Source: Rhytidiadelphus loreus
Taxonomy: Eukaryota > Streptophyta > Bryopsida > Hypnales > Hylocomiaceae
Direction: 5' to 3'
NCBI GenBank assembly: GCA_947034895.1
Contig: OX344761.1
Span: 39,072,863 to 39,136,862, forward strand
DNA length: 64,000 nt
Of this stretch, positions 35,540 through 47,066 are shown one piece after another. The translations under genes were made by a program, and so were the position numbers. Position 1 is the first letter of the stretch. The number at the start of each line of letters is the position of its first letter. Below the pieces are notes generated by a model that saw only the letters and a list, made by a program, of their open reading frames with translations, searched no databases and was not told the origin of the DNA.

Positions 35540-37464
35540 AGAAATTTAATTCCAAAATTATGGAAATAATGAATAATATGCCTTCAACAAGGTTCCAATG
35601 AATCACACAATGACACATAATACAATTTATCAAAAATTAAATTAAAATTTGACCTGAATTAACTAAAACCCTTTCTTTCAACAAGCCATGCAGAAAAAAA
35701 TTATTTCTCTAACTTGAATTTTATATTTTATATAAAATTATTAAATAAAAAAATTTAAGTGTTTCTTTAGTACCACACCTAGTGATTAGGGTAAAAAAAA
35801 TATCATTTCTAAAAATGAATGTCAAATATTTGAAAATTCATTTTGAAAAAAAATTCATTTTATTGCATGGACAATTTTTGTAATAGAATATCAACAAAAT
35901 ATTCCTAATTTTTGGAAGACTAAATAATTATTTGGCAAAGAATGTTGAATCTATCTTTCTTGTATGGTGCTCATAGACAAGGACTCTCCCTTTGATCTAT
36001 ATTAGCTATTCTAGTTATTTATAACTATAAAAAAGACATTGTTATCAAATTTTAGTGATTCTCATTTAAGAGATCCAATTTTGGATTGAAAATTTGACAA
36101 GTAGATCTTTTCATCTATTGTTTATTTTCCAATTATGAACCCTCACTCTCTGTAACAATTATACAGAAATACTAGCACACATCCACATTCTAGAAGGAAA
36201 GTGGAGACTTCCTACACATGGATGGAATTAAGTAAAGAAGAAATTTGTTGAAATAAGGTAAGCCCCCTATTACCTTATTGTGTCCATGATTTCAAATGTT
36301 ACCCCCTTAGGGTTGAATAAGTAATTGTTTTTTTTTATATTAAGAAAAATAGAATACACAAAGTAATAGAAAATAGGATTGTATTATTTTGACAAAGTAT
36401 AAATTATTAATGAATTTTTGAAGTGACTTGCTCTAAAGTTTGTAAGTGCATCAAAATCACCCTCAAAACCAAGAGAAAGTGAATCCATATGCTATCTCTA
36501 TAGGAGTTCATAAACTAAAAAAATTAATACAATGACCATTGTATTCAAGTAAATTTGCCACATCACTTTTTTTAAATGGTCAAAGTGATTGCATTTTTAG
36601 TGACCATAATAGAGTCATGTATTTTATACTTTACTAGTTTTACATCCAAAAATTATAGAATTCTATTGTGCCACGAAGGCAATCCTAAATTTACACTTGC
36701 ACATCCCCAAATGCTACTATCACCCCTCCAATGTTGATTTTTCCATGTTTTTAAAAATAAGTTGTATTTGGACTTCTAAGTTTTTTATATTGCTATAATG
36801 GAGTCATTCCTAGAGTTGCAATAATAGTCAATAGACTACAATAGAAAGGGTGATTTTTAATATTGATTTTATTTAGATTCTCAATGAACTTCTAAACAAT
36901 AATGTCTTGTAGAACTCCTTAATGTTGTTTAGTCACATCACTTCTTTCAAGCCATATTAGATTCTCAAATCCAATTTCAAGCCTCATCTAAAGTATAAAC
37001 AATAAATCCTTCATTCAATAAGATAAAGAATTATACTAAAAACATAAAAAAAAAACGTCTTTGTTCTATGCTTTTGCTTTTAGATGATGAATGGATAAGA
37101 GTCTCTTTTTAAATTTCAAACATTAAGTTTTCTTTGATTTTAGACTAAAAATATGTGATTTTTATAATAAATTTATTCAACAAATTTATTTATTTTCTAA
37201 AACATTTTAAAAATTAATCATATATTTAAAATAAATAAATCACTTAAATGTTTTTAATATTGGAATTCTTTTATCATATTTTGGACAAGTGCACAAGTTA
37301 TTAGATGAAAAAATGGTATTTCATCTACATTCTACATTTTTTCATATCTAAGAATCCAAGAAAATTTATTACTCTACCTTTTAAAGAACCAAATATATAA
37401 TTCATATTACAAATCTTCTTTTGTATCATCTTCATATTCTTATCATTAGGGGAGAAATGAGGCC
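35239..37464. other. AT-rich desert with an (AT)n tract
   Basis: Contains an AT dinucleotide run at about 35505-35539. Nothing else is recognised. Confidence 0.4.
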
Positions 37465-37672
37465 TCTGAGAGACCGTCTAGCTATGGTTCCCTGTGTTGC
37501 AAACCATGGCCGGACAGTCAGAATATTTAATAAAAAATTAATAAAAAATAAAAAATAAAATAAAAATAAATTAATTAATGCAGTCCGACGTGGCAGTGTC
37601 TATGCCATGTTGGACTGCTGCTTCTGCAACGTTCCCACAGCCCGGGAACATCAAGGAACTTGAGGTCTCTTA
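37465..37672. mobile_element. MITE-like element with GC-rich arms and an AT-rich core
   Basis: Imperfect inverted arms (GAGAGACC..GTTCCC on the left, GGGAAC..GAGGTCTC on the right) flank a core of AATAAAAAATA repeats. The left part (AACCATGGCC, ATATTTAATAA) reappears in reverse complement at about 57790-57867. The right part (GACATGGCA, TTCTACAA-like) is echoed at about 42909-43075. Confidence 0.5.
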
Positions 37673-39974
37673 ATGGCTTGAAAAATTCTCTAATGTTACA
37701 TGTGTGTACAATTGCTCAAACTAGTGAATTCATATTCTTTTGGACAAATTTTCAAGTACTACTTAAATTCTAAACACATGTAAAGCAATGATCAAAGTTA
37801 TATTACATTTCAGTACTTTAACTTCATACATTAATTTAATAAGGTAATTATATTTAAATTTGCCCAAACAAACATTTAAGCATTGTTTTATTATTAAATT
37901 CATTTTTTTTTAATCTTATTGGCAATTGAAATAAGATTTTAATTTATCTTAATTTATAGTTTTTGAACACCATATGAATAATTAAAGTAGTTGTATTAAT
38001 TCTTAAAGTATTGGTAATAGGTGTATCCAACTCGGTATGCAAAATCTATACTAGGCTCTCATCTTGAGGTTTACATTTTAAGTAAGAATCTAAAGTAGAT
38101 TGATGACTTAAGCAAAGAGAATGCTTAATTACCATCTCAATTTCATAATACACAATGAAAACCCTTTACTAAAATAAGAGCATCAAAAATTATTTGTCCC
38201 TCTTTAATTTTGTCATCAAAGTATATGAAATGATAACAATATAATTTTAAACCATATTTGTAAAATGTCTCCAACTTTACACAATGTACAACATGGGTGT
38301 AATGTAGTGGAGCATATAATAAATGGTTTTGAGTTTTTATGAAGGCAATAAAGAAATGCATTGGTGAAGTGACTTTCCTTTAACCATTAAATAACCTTTA
38401 ACTTCCTGAACAACCAAAATGTGGTCACTTTGGTTTTTGAAGTGTTTTTTCTATTATTAAAATATTTAGAGGAAGATGCACTTGAAGTGATCCTTTGAAG
38501 AAATAAGTTGGCCATCTTTTTATGCGGTTAGATTTACATAACAAACTACTATGGTATTAAAAAAAATCCCAAAGCATAGGTAGTTGGATGATTTGACAAA
38601 AGAAGTCAATAGGTTAGATTGGACGAAAGGGTAAGCCTAGCTTGTAGATAGTGTTTTGACCTTTGAAATGCACATTTTGATACAATTTTCACTCTTATAA
38701 TAATTTTTTTCCTTCACATTATGGACTTCTCTTTTAGATCAATCGTTTCCTATTGTTGGAATTCTCATCACATTAATATCTAATTGATATTTCATATTAC
38801 ACTCACTAAAATATTTAATAAAAAGATGTTGGTGTGTCAAGGTCATTATCTTATGTTTTATAGGCCTCCAAATTATGAAATTTGTAACCATGAACTCCGA
38901 ACTTATAAACACTCCAATTTATAACAAGTTGTCAACTTTCTACAACATTTCACATTATTTGAAGGCAATTAAAGCAGAAACTTTTAATAATAACTATGCC
39001 AACAATCAAATCTTTTTTTACATCTCATCATATATAATTCAATTGACAATTGGAATTGACATCAAATTAGGTACATGCAACAATCAAAATGCATTATAAT
39101 GTAGAACATCATGATGTTAAACAAATTTTTGTATCATTCTATAATTAGAAAATTAATAAACTATAGTTATATTCAAGAACTTCACATTGCAATAAAATAA
39201 TCAATATTAGGAATTTTTCAAAATTTCATATTGGAGTAAAAACTAGACCTAGTAATCTTCATTTCATTAGTTGGGACCTTCAAGTTCAAAAAAGACTAGT
39301 TTTTATGGCTAAATTTGAGATCCCAAATAAGGAGTTGGAAGGTAACAAAATACACTAAGAAAGCATCTTTGATGATCCATTTTTGACACATCTTATTGTA
39401 TAAAAAGATTAATATCACTTCAATTAGAAAATCTCCACCACCATCTATTGTGCACACACTCTAGGAAGCTTGAAAAAAAACTTGAATGAAAACCGTCTAA
39501 TTGCTAAGAAGTGCATAGACTACTTTTTGACTCTAGTGGCGGCGAGGGGTTATTCTCATCCACATATTGTATTAACCCTTTAGTGGTCAAGCAACCACGT
39601 ACATTGTGATCACTCTAGTGTCCAAAATGAAAATAAAATAAATGTGTGAAGAATTGAAACTCATATTCTTAAATTTAGATTATGCCATTTATAATATACA
39701 ACTATTGGAAAAAAAATCAATTTAGAGTTCTCTAACTATTAAAATACTTGTGAACAAGATACAAAAGTATTTCATATATTTGAAAATACAATAAATACTT
39801 ACAAATACAACTAACTTACTATATTATATATTTTTTAATTTGAAAGTTTGTTATCTTGATTTGCTTGTTTGAATTGTATATTGATGTTCATATTCTAGTA
39901 GTGTACATGTTCTAATTGTGATCTATGTACCAACTCTTTTCGGTTTTCAACATATAAAATTTTGTCCTAAATTG
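37673..39974. other. AT-rich desert, nothing recognised
   Basis: No supported gene or structured repeat, only short open frames. Confidence 0.4.
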
Positions 39975-40545
39975 TATATGACTATGTCACTTTCACTCAT
40001 AAACTTCACAATAATTATGTGTGAGAGTGTCTTCATGATATGAAAGGTTGCAAAATCTCTTTACTTTTATTTTTTAAAATTTGGCTAAATTTCTATTTAA
40101 TTCAAAAGTCACTCTCATTTATAAACTTCACAATAATAATGTATGAATTTGCTTTTGATTTGAAAGATAATAAGAGAGAGGTGATGACATTGAACATTGC
40201 TAAATCACTTTACGTTTATTTTTGAAAATTTAGCCACAATTCTATTTAACTCAAACATCACTCTCACTCATAAACTTCACAATAATTATATGTGAATTTG
40301 TTCTGAAATGAAAGAATAAAACATTGCTTAATCTCTTTACTTGTCACTTTACTTTTTTTTATAAAATTGAACCAAAATTCTATTTAATTCAAAAGTCACT
40401 CTTACTCATAAACTTCACAATAATTGTGTGTAAGTTTATTATTCTTGATATAAATGGTTGCAATGGAGAGGTGATGATATCAAAAATTGATAAATATTTT
40501 TACTTCTATTTTTGAATTTTAACCAAAATTATTTTTAACTCTAAA
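39975..40545. repeat. Minisatellite-like tandem repeat, unit about 120-150 bp, four copies
   Basis: The block CACTCATAAACTTCACAATA recurs, with few changes, near 39990, 40110, 40260 and 40398. Each copy is followed by TGTGTGA or a variant, a GAAAGGTTGCAA-like stretch, and CTTTACTTTTATTTTT. The copies are diverged and noncoding. Confidence 0.72.
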
Positions 40546-41119
40546 GGCACATATCTTCAAAAATCTTATTTTTGAATGTACATACCAGTAATCCAATTCA
40601 AATACATATTATGATCTTCCAATTCTACCATTGAATGATTCTCTAATTTTGACAAAATACCCCTATTCCAATTGAGAATACAATTGTATAATTAATTTCT
40701 ACTTTAATCCATTTTATTTTGTCGATATTAATCTTGGTAGAAAAGTGTCTAAAATCTAGTGCATCTAGCTACAATATCCAAAGCTTTAAATGGTTAAAAT
40801 TGTATTCTTTTTCATTCATCTATATTAGAAGGACTAGGGATTATACTCATCCTAAAATTAATTTATTCTCTTCTTTGATTTTATTTGCACTAATTTATAT
40901 CTATTTTTTTTAAAACCAAGAGATTTTCCAATACAAGAATTAAATCCACACTAAGTAGATCCAAATCATTTCTAATTTTTTTCCTCCAATGAATAAAATG
41001 CACCCTATAGTTTAACTCATGTGGTTTTCTACTTTTCGCAAAGTGACCTCCCCGAAATGACACTTTGAGGTTTATTTAAGTCCTAACTTTGAATATGTAC
41101 ATAACTTACAAACACACTC

Positions 41120-41166
<47 letters not shown>

Positions 41167-42253
41167 ATTAATTTGTAATATCCATTTGTCTACAATAAAA
41201 ATAGCCTCAAAAATATGTAATTTCGTCTTATTTTTTAACATTAACTTAATCCCTTCATGCTCTAAAGTCCATGTATTTGGATGGTCAATGAAGTGCTTGA
41301 AGGTGATGTTTTGCTCAAGTAACTTCTACATTAATCCCAAATAATGCTTGTATCTTTAAAAAACAATCTTGCTTTTGAGAAAGTGAAATTAATACTTTGT
41401 AATGTATTTTACAAAGATATAAGCAAAATTATGCAAAAAATCAATTTTTTTTTCAAGTAACAATTAATAATGGGTCCTTCATTGTGATCATCAACAAACA
41501 AATCCTTTAATAGTATGAATATTTATATTTCTTATTTCTACAAGAAACATGAAAGTCGTTGATTGGACACTTTGAGCCCTCCCTAGCATTTGACAAGGCT
41601 AACATGTACATGTCAAGGCACCATATTTAAGCTTTGACAAAAATTCAAAGCTAATTTAAATTATTTAAAATTATTATTTAAAATAATATTTTACAAGCGT
41701 AATGTAACATGGACCGTAGTAGTAGATAAGATTTAAAGTAATGACTGCTAAATTACTTTAGAAGTTTAGTTAATGTACTTTAATTGGCATTAATGTAAAA
41801 ATAAAAGAAGGCAATTGAGTATGCAAATAAAAGGGACCTAAGGTTAGAAAGAGATCAATTATACTTATGATTGTTATTCACAATATTTTTGTGAATAAAG
41901 AGAGCATTAGAGTTTCTGCTCATATTTTTACACATGGTTTATACCAAAATAGACTTGATATTTGTTTTTCTTTGTTGTAATTTAGTGGAGAACTTATTTA
42001 GAAGAATATTAGAATAATGGTTGTTATTCATAAATCATAATCACTCAAATCTATTTTTAAGTGCAAAAAAATATTTTAGAAAAAAATATACTTTTGACTT
42101 TTCTATTAGTCAAATTTTTGCAAAGCATCCTATGGAAAAAAAACTTATAGTACTAACCCTTTAACCCCTTCAAGTATTAGATGATTTTCAAATATATTGA
42201 AGAATTGTTTTAGGCCAGTTTTCCATGATGGGAACTAGCCAATGCTAGCTAGA
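40546..42253. other. AT-rich desert with an (AT)n tract
   Basis: An uninterrupted AT dinucleotide run lies at about 41123-41161. No gene is recognised. Confidence 0.4.
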
Positions 42254-42257
42254 TTAA

Positions 42258-42904
42258 CCCCTAAATGCCCAAGGCTTTTTCTGAACTTTTTGGAATTTGC
42301 TCTAACCTGAACAAAAAGCCAACATTTTGATAAGTTGTATCATTTTTTTTAAAATTGTAACCTTACAAATTCAATCTAGACATGTTAGAGATCACATAGG
42401 AAAAGAAAACACAACAATATCACTTATGGATTGAGAGATTCTAATGTTTGATCATGAGGGTGTTAAAATTGCAAAAATGACTTGAAGTCTTTCTCTTCTT
42501 TTCAAATGTCAAATCTAAGAAGTTGGTTACCAAAAAAATATGAGGATAGAGGGCCTAACATGCATAACCTCAGTCAATTTATGGCTTCTCGAAATCTACT
42601 CTATGATTTTTTTAAATGAATTTCTAACGTGATTTTTTCCCCAAAATCTAATGTATTTGAGGTTCATTTTCAAGAGCCCTCAACACTATGGAAAATCAAG
42701 ATTGCAATGGACACCCTTGCACAAAATCTTGAATAGAAAAATCATAATCAATCATTTTCAATATCAATTGGATTTTTGATGCTAAAACTAGACTTTGAAA
42801 AGAATTAAAAAAACATAAACTACTAAAAATAGCAACTTGGTTAGGTTTAATTTAACTTCAAAGTATTGCCAACACCAAAATTTGGTGCCTTGGGCATTTA
42901 GGGG
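42258..42904. mobile_element. TTAA-flanked TIR element, best-preserved copy (647 bp)
   Basis: The TIRs are perfect over 18 bp: CCCCTAAATGCCCAAGGC at 42258-42275 and its exact reverse complement at 42887-42904. TTAA flanks both ends (42254-42257 and 42905-42908). TTAA target choice with C-run termini is the hallmark of the piggyBac superfamily, but no transposase is encoded here, so that assignment is inference. Confidence 0.72.
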
Positions 42905-42908
42905 TTAA

Positions 42909-44878
42909 AAAACAATTAATTATATATTAAAAATTATTAAAAAATTAAAATTTTAAATATTGAATATCTTTTAAAATATTGTTTGACATGGCAATTGCTC
43001 TACCACATTAAACTATTGTTGTAGCTAAGTTCCTACAATTTAAGAACTCACAGCCCTTTAGAGAAGCTAAATCTCATCTAATGACTAGGTATTAAAATTC
43101 TAAGCAATGGATGACCGCAAACACATCCCATAGAAATGCATTTTTCATCTATCAATTTATTTGAAGACTCTTGTGTTAGTTCTTTAACATTTGTACAATA
43201 TAAATTCTAAAGAATTTGCTTTGGAAATATTCTATAATTCAAAAGATATTAGTAGTTATGGTCTTAAAAAATAACTTTTTTAGTTATAAAAATGACCCTT
43301 CAAAAATGACTCGAATAAAAATAAAATCACTATAATTAGAAGCTAACATTTTGAACTTAAAGGATAAAAATTCTTGAGAAAATTATAGATATTAATCTAC
43401 AATCAATCTTAGAAGGAGTTTTGAATTTTTGACTTCAAATTTGATTGAAAAATATTACTTTGTAACTAGGTGATCTAACTATATAGATATGAATTATGAT
43501 TTTACAACTATTGTTTAAGATTCAACATTAAATTGTTATTCTAAGTTGCATTTTATAAAACATCTTTATAATTTTGGAAATTTGAACTACCCCTAGGATT
43601 AGAGTGTATAGAGATGCTCCTATACACATAGGAGTTTGGTAAAAACTTCTTATGCACATTCATTTAAAAACCTTGAAGATATTTTTTTTGAAATAAGATA
43701 ATTGACTATAATATTATATATTACTACTTTAAGACTTATATGTTTAATGAATTAACAATGTTAAGTTTAACACATAAACAAATGGTTGAAAGATTTAGAA
43801 AAACTTCCAAATTTTGAACGTTTTAGTGATCAAACAAAACAATCTATATAAAATGTTGTATTAGCTTTGTTTAGACTATGCTCCAAGAAGCTAAAAAAAG
43901 GCCTTGAGATTAATCATCAAATATTCAACTTTCTACCTATTGAATGATGAATGTTATAAAAAATGAATTTAATTTAATTAATAATATTCATTGAAGAGGC
44001 TTCAAAGAATATAGAGTAATATATCAATGTTCGAAAGATAAAAGAATATTATGCATGAATCAATCATTTGAGAAAATTTATAATTATTTATTATATTAAA
44101 AAAAATTAGTCTCAATGATTTTTAATTCAAGCACTAAAGAGTTATGGCCAAGCCTAATTTATATTAATTACAAACCATTAAATTAACAAATAAGATTGTT
44201 CAAACCCTTGAATTGACAGTTGGCCCAATTTGCCTTTTGATGACATGCTTGGCTACTTATGTCATTTGTACATGGTGATTTTTTATTGCCAAGAAATTGA
44301 ACCTAAGAGAAAAAATTGGGTCTCCATAATCCTTGTTTAAAATTTAAGAATTTGTTCTTAATTAGGGATGGTCCAATGGATTGAAAATTAGGCCACTCTG
44401 AATTGGTCTTGGGTCCTAATGTTAAGGTAATTGCATCTAATTGTGATATATTTTCAAAATTGACCCATTTAGATTCTTGCCTAAAATCAATAAAATGTAA
44501 ACCTATAAGTATAAGAATCTAAGGATGACTTTGAGCATTTCTACTTTTGGCACTTTAGAAATTCATAGCCTATGTCCAAATAATGCATGCAAAAAAATTT
44601 GAAAATTCCTTCCTATTTGTAACAAAATAAATAATAATTTAGACAACTAAATAATGTAATCAAATTCAAATGCTTATTTGGTCAACATTACATGCAAGTA
44701 CTATAAATTATTGTTTTTGGACATTGTACAAAGTCATCACCACATTCTTATTGAATATTTTTTTTCTTCAAAAAATAAGTACTAACAAAATCTTATGGTG
44801 ATATTATATCAAAAGATTCTTTTTCTCTCTATACAAAAATATTGAAAAAACAACTTTCCAAAAATTTTGTCATCTATT
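42909..44878. other. AT-rich desert
   Basis: The first roughly 170 bp resemble the right half of the element at 37465-37672. The rest is unrecognised AT-rich sequence. Confidence 0.4.
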
Positions 44879-44882
44879 TTAA

Positions 44883-45839
44883 CCCGTAAAGGCTTGAGAA
44901 GGGAGTTGTTCAAGGAGACATTGTCAAAAAATGCAGCTTTGGGATATGCTATTCAAAAATTAAAATTGGGATTTTTTTTTAAACTTCAACCATTCAAAAC
45001 TGAAGTAAAGTATTTTGCCAAAATGCGGAAAAAATTTCAGCCCATTTGACTGCGTTGATTGAAAGATTATAATGTTTGAAGTGAAGGAAAAAACTTTTTT
45101 TCATTTCTGCGAAACAAGGTTAGTAGACTTTAGGCCCTTTTGGAGTAAATGTTTTGCTCTATATGAAAATTAGGATTTTGACCATTCATAAGTATATGAT
45201 ATTAGGTTCACTCCTGAAAATTTTAGAAGCAAATATGGAATTTAGCTTATTCTAAATCACCCTGCAATGCAAAGAAGTGAAGTGAATTGGCAATACACTA
45301 GTCATTTCTTGATGATCTCTTGTGCAATGAGGAGATTTTTTTATTTAAAATATGAACAACAAAAAGTTAGAGACAAACATTTGGAATATGTAGAAAAAAT
45401 TTCAAGAATTTTGACTTTACAGATTGCAAGATAATAGGACTTGAAGTTAGAAGAAAATGTTTTTTTTCTTGAAACTGCCCCAACATAGCTAACAAAGTTT
45501 GACTCCTCTTAGAATGTGATTTGGGGACTAAAATTTGTTTTTTGAGGGACAATTGTATGCCATATTTTATTAGTTACATACATGCCAAATTTCAAAAGTT
45601 GTTGAGCTTTTTTGCAAAAGATTCCCAAATTATCCGAGCCACCCCCAAAGTCCAGGGCAACATAACTTTTGATTTGGACATCTGATAGGAAAAGAAAATA
45701 TATACCCACCAAGGAGGTACATGTTTACACATTGTGTCCAAATTTCATGAACACGTGATAAAAAATGACTTCATGGGAACCTACCTAAGGTTTCTTGTGT
45801 ACATTGAAATGATTGAATGGACACTTGGTCCTTTAGGGG
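44883..45839. mobile_element. TTAA-flanked element, copy 3 (957 bp)
   Basis: TTAA at 44879-44882 is followed by CCCGTAAAGGCTTGAG. The right end CTTGGTCCTTTAGGGG is followed by TTAA at 45840-45843. The TIRs are imperfect. The interior shares the AAAAAATTTCA and AGATTGCAAGATAAT blocks with the copy at 34.3-35.2 kb. Noncoding. Confidence 0.6.
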
Positions 45840-45843
45840 TTAA

Positions 45844-46620
45844 AAATGATTTCTTCCAAACCTCCCTTACAAGTATAATAGTTCTACATTAACCACGTAG
45901 GATTTCTTCCACCTATTCCATAATCCCCCTAATTTTATTTTGGACATCAATCTTTGCTAGAGTGATGAAGTTGTTTACATCTATATACATAGATAAACAA
46001 ACAAAATATGAATGAAACTAAAATAAATCATCCAAGACTGAACCATGTCATCCTATAAATTTGACCTATTTTGATTTATCAATAAAATTTGGTTAAAATT
46101 AGTTTTTTAGAAGTCACAAAATTGTTCCTTCCTTTTTCATGTACTTTTTTTTCTATAATCATGCTACCAAACTATTTTGATTCTCCCTTTACCAATTCCA
46201 ATTGTGGAGTTTTGAAAAACTTTCTCTCTTTTGCAAAATTCGACCAATTTTGACATATGGAAGTTTACCCCAATGTTTTATTTTTGAGTCATATTTTGCC
46301 CAAAAGCAATGCAATTTGTTTAAGATGAAATATTAAGCAATATATTCTTTCATTTATTGTGGATGAAATTGTTTGATTTCTACATATTCTAAGGACAATA
46401 TTGCTCTTTTTTGGATATCTATACATTCTTTAGGATGAATAATTTGAATTTCATTCATACTCTGCATATTTCATTCATTTCTATAGATGTAAACAATTGC
46501 ATTACTCTAACAAAGATCACTTTTTGCACTACCCTAAATAAATGAGAAAAAATTCCTGGTCGGCCTCAAGAATGGAAAATATATCGCCAAACAATCCCTC
46601 ACAAATAACTTTGTATTGGG
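45844..46620. other. AT-rich DNA upstream of CUL3
   Basis: No gene recognised. Composition changes sharply to GC-rich near 46.66 kb, where the CUL3 promoter and leader begin. Confidence 0.4.
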
Positions 46621-46832
46621 GCCTTTTTGATCGAAATGTCACTCCAAGCCTCCAAATTCCAGCTATCCAAGAGAGGCGACGGGCGGACCCGGGCGTCCAT
46701 CACCGGCCAACCGGCTCCCCCGGTCTTCAGCGCAGCAGGCGGGATCATGCTTTCACACAAAACCCTAGCCTAGCATCGTCCCTCACTCATCTCCCCTCGC
46801 TTTGCTCTTCTCTTGCCATCTCCCCGAGGGCT

Positions 46833-47012
46833 ATGTCCGTGGTTGCATCGCCCTCGAGCTTTCTCACGCCATCGCCGATCCCCCTCTCTCCACGGTGCTC
46901 TTTCTGCTTTTTACGACGGCAGAAACTGTTGCCTAGAGCCCCTGCATCGCTCTCCTCTGCTCCATTGGGGTTGAAATCGCGTTCACTTTATCTCTTTTCA
47001 TTGATCGATTGA
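46833..47012 (+). CDS. Possible upstream ORF in the CUL3 leader (59 codons)
   Basis: An ATG at 46833 opens a Ser/Pro-rich 59-residue frame (MSVVASPSSFLTPSPIPL...) ending with TGA at 47010-47012, 54 bases before the CUL3 ATG. If transcription starts upstream of it, as the GC-rich leader and the AAACCCTAG telobox-like site (46760-46768) suggest, it could reduce CUL3 translation. A 5' UTR intron ending near 47054 (ATTGCAG) could also remove part of the leader. It may simply be an unused frame. Confidence 0.3.
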   Translation: MSVVASPSSFLTPSPIPLSPRCSFCFLRRQKLLPRAPASLSSAPLGLKSRSLYLFSLID

Positions 47013-47066
47013 TTGAGAGATTGGTCTCTCCCTCTGTCTCTCTCTGAATTGCAGTCGTCTGCCACG

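Noticed and set aside
46542..47012. 156-codon open frame upstream of CUL3 as an independent gene
   Set aside because: The composition switches midway from AT-rich intergenic to GC-rich leader and no domain is seen. Only the distal part from the ATG at 46833 was kept, as a possible upstream ORF.
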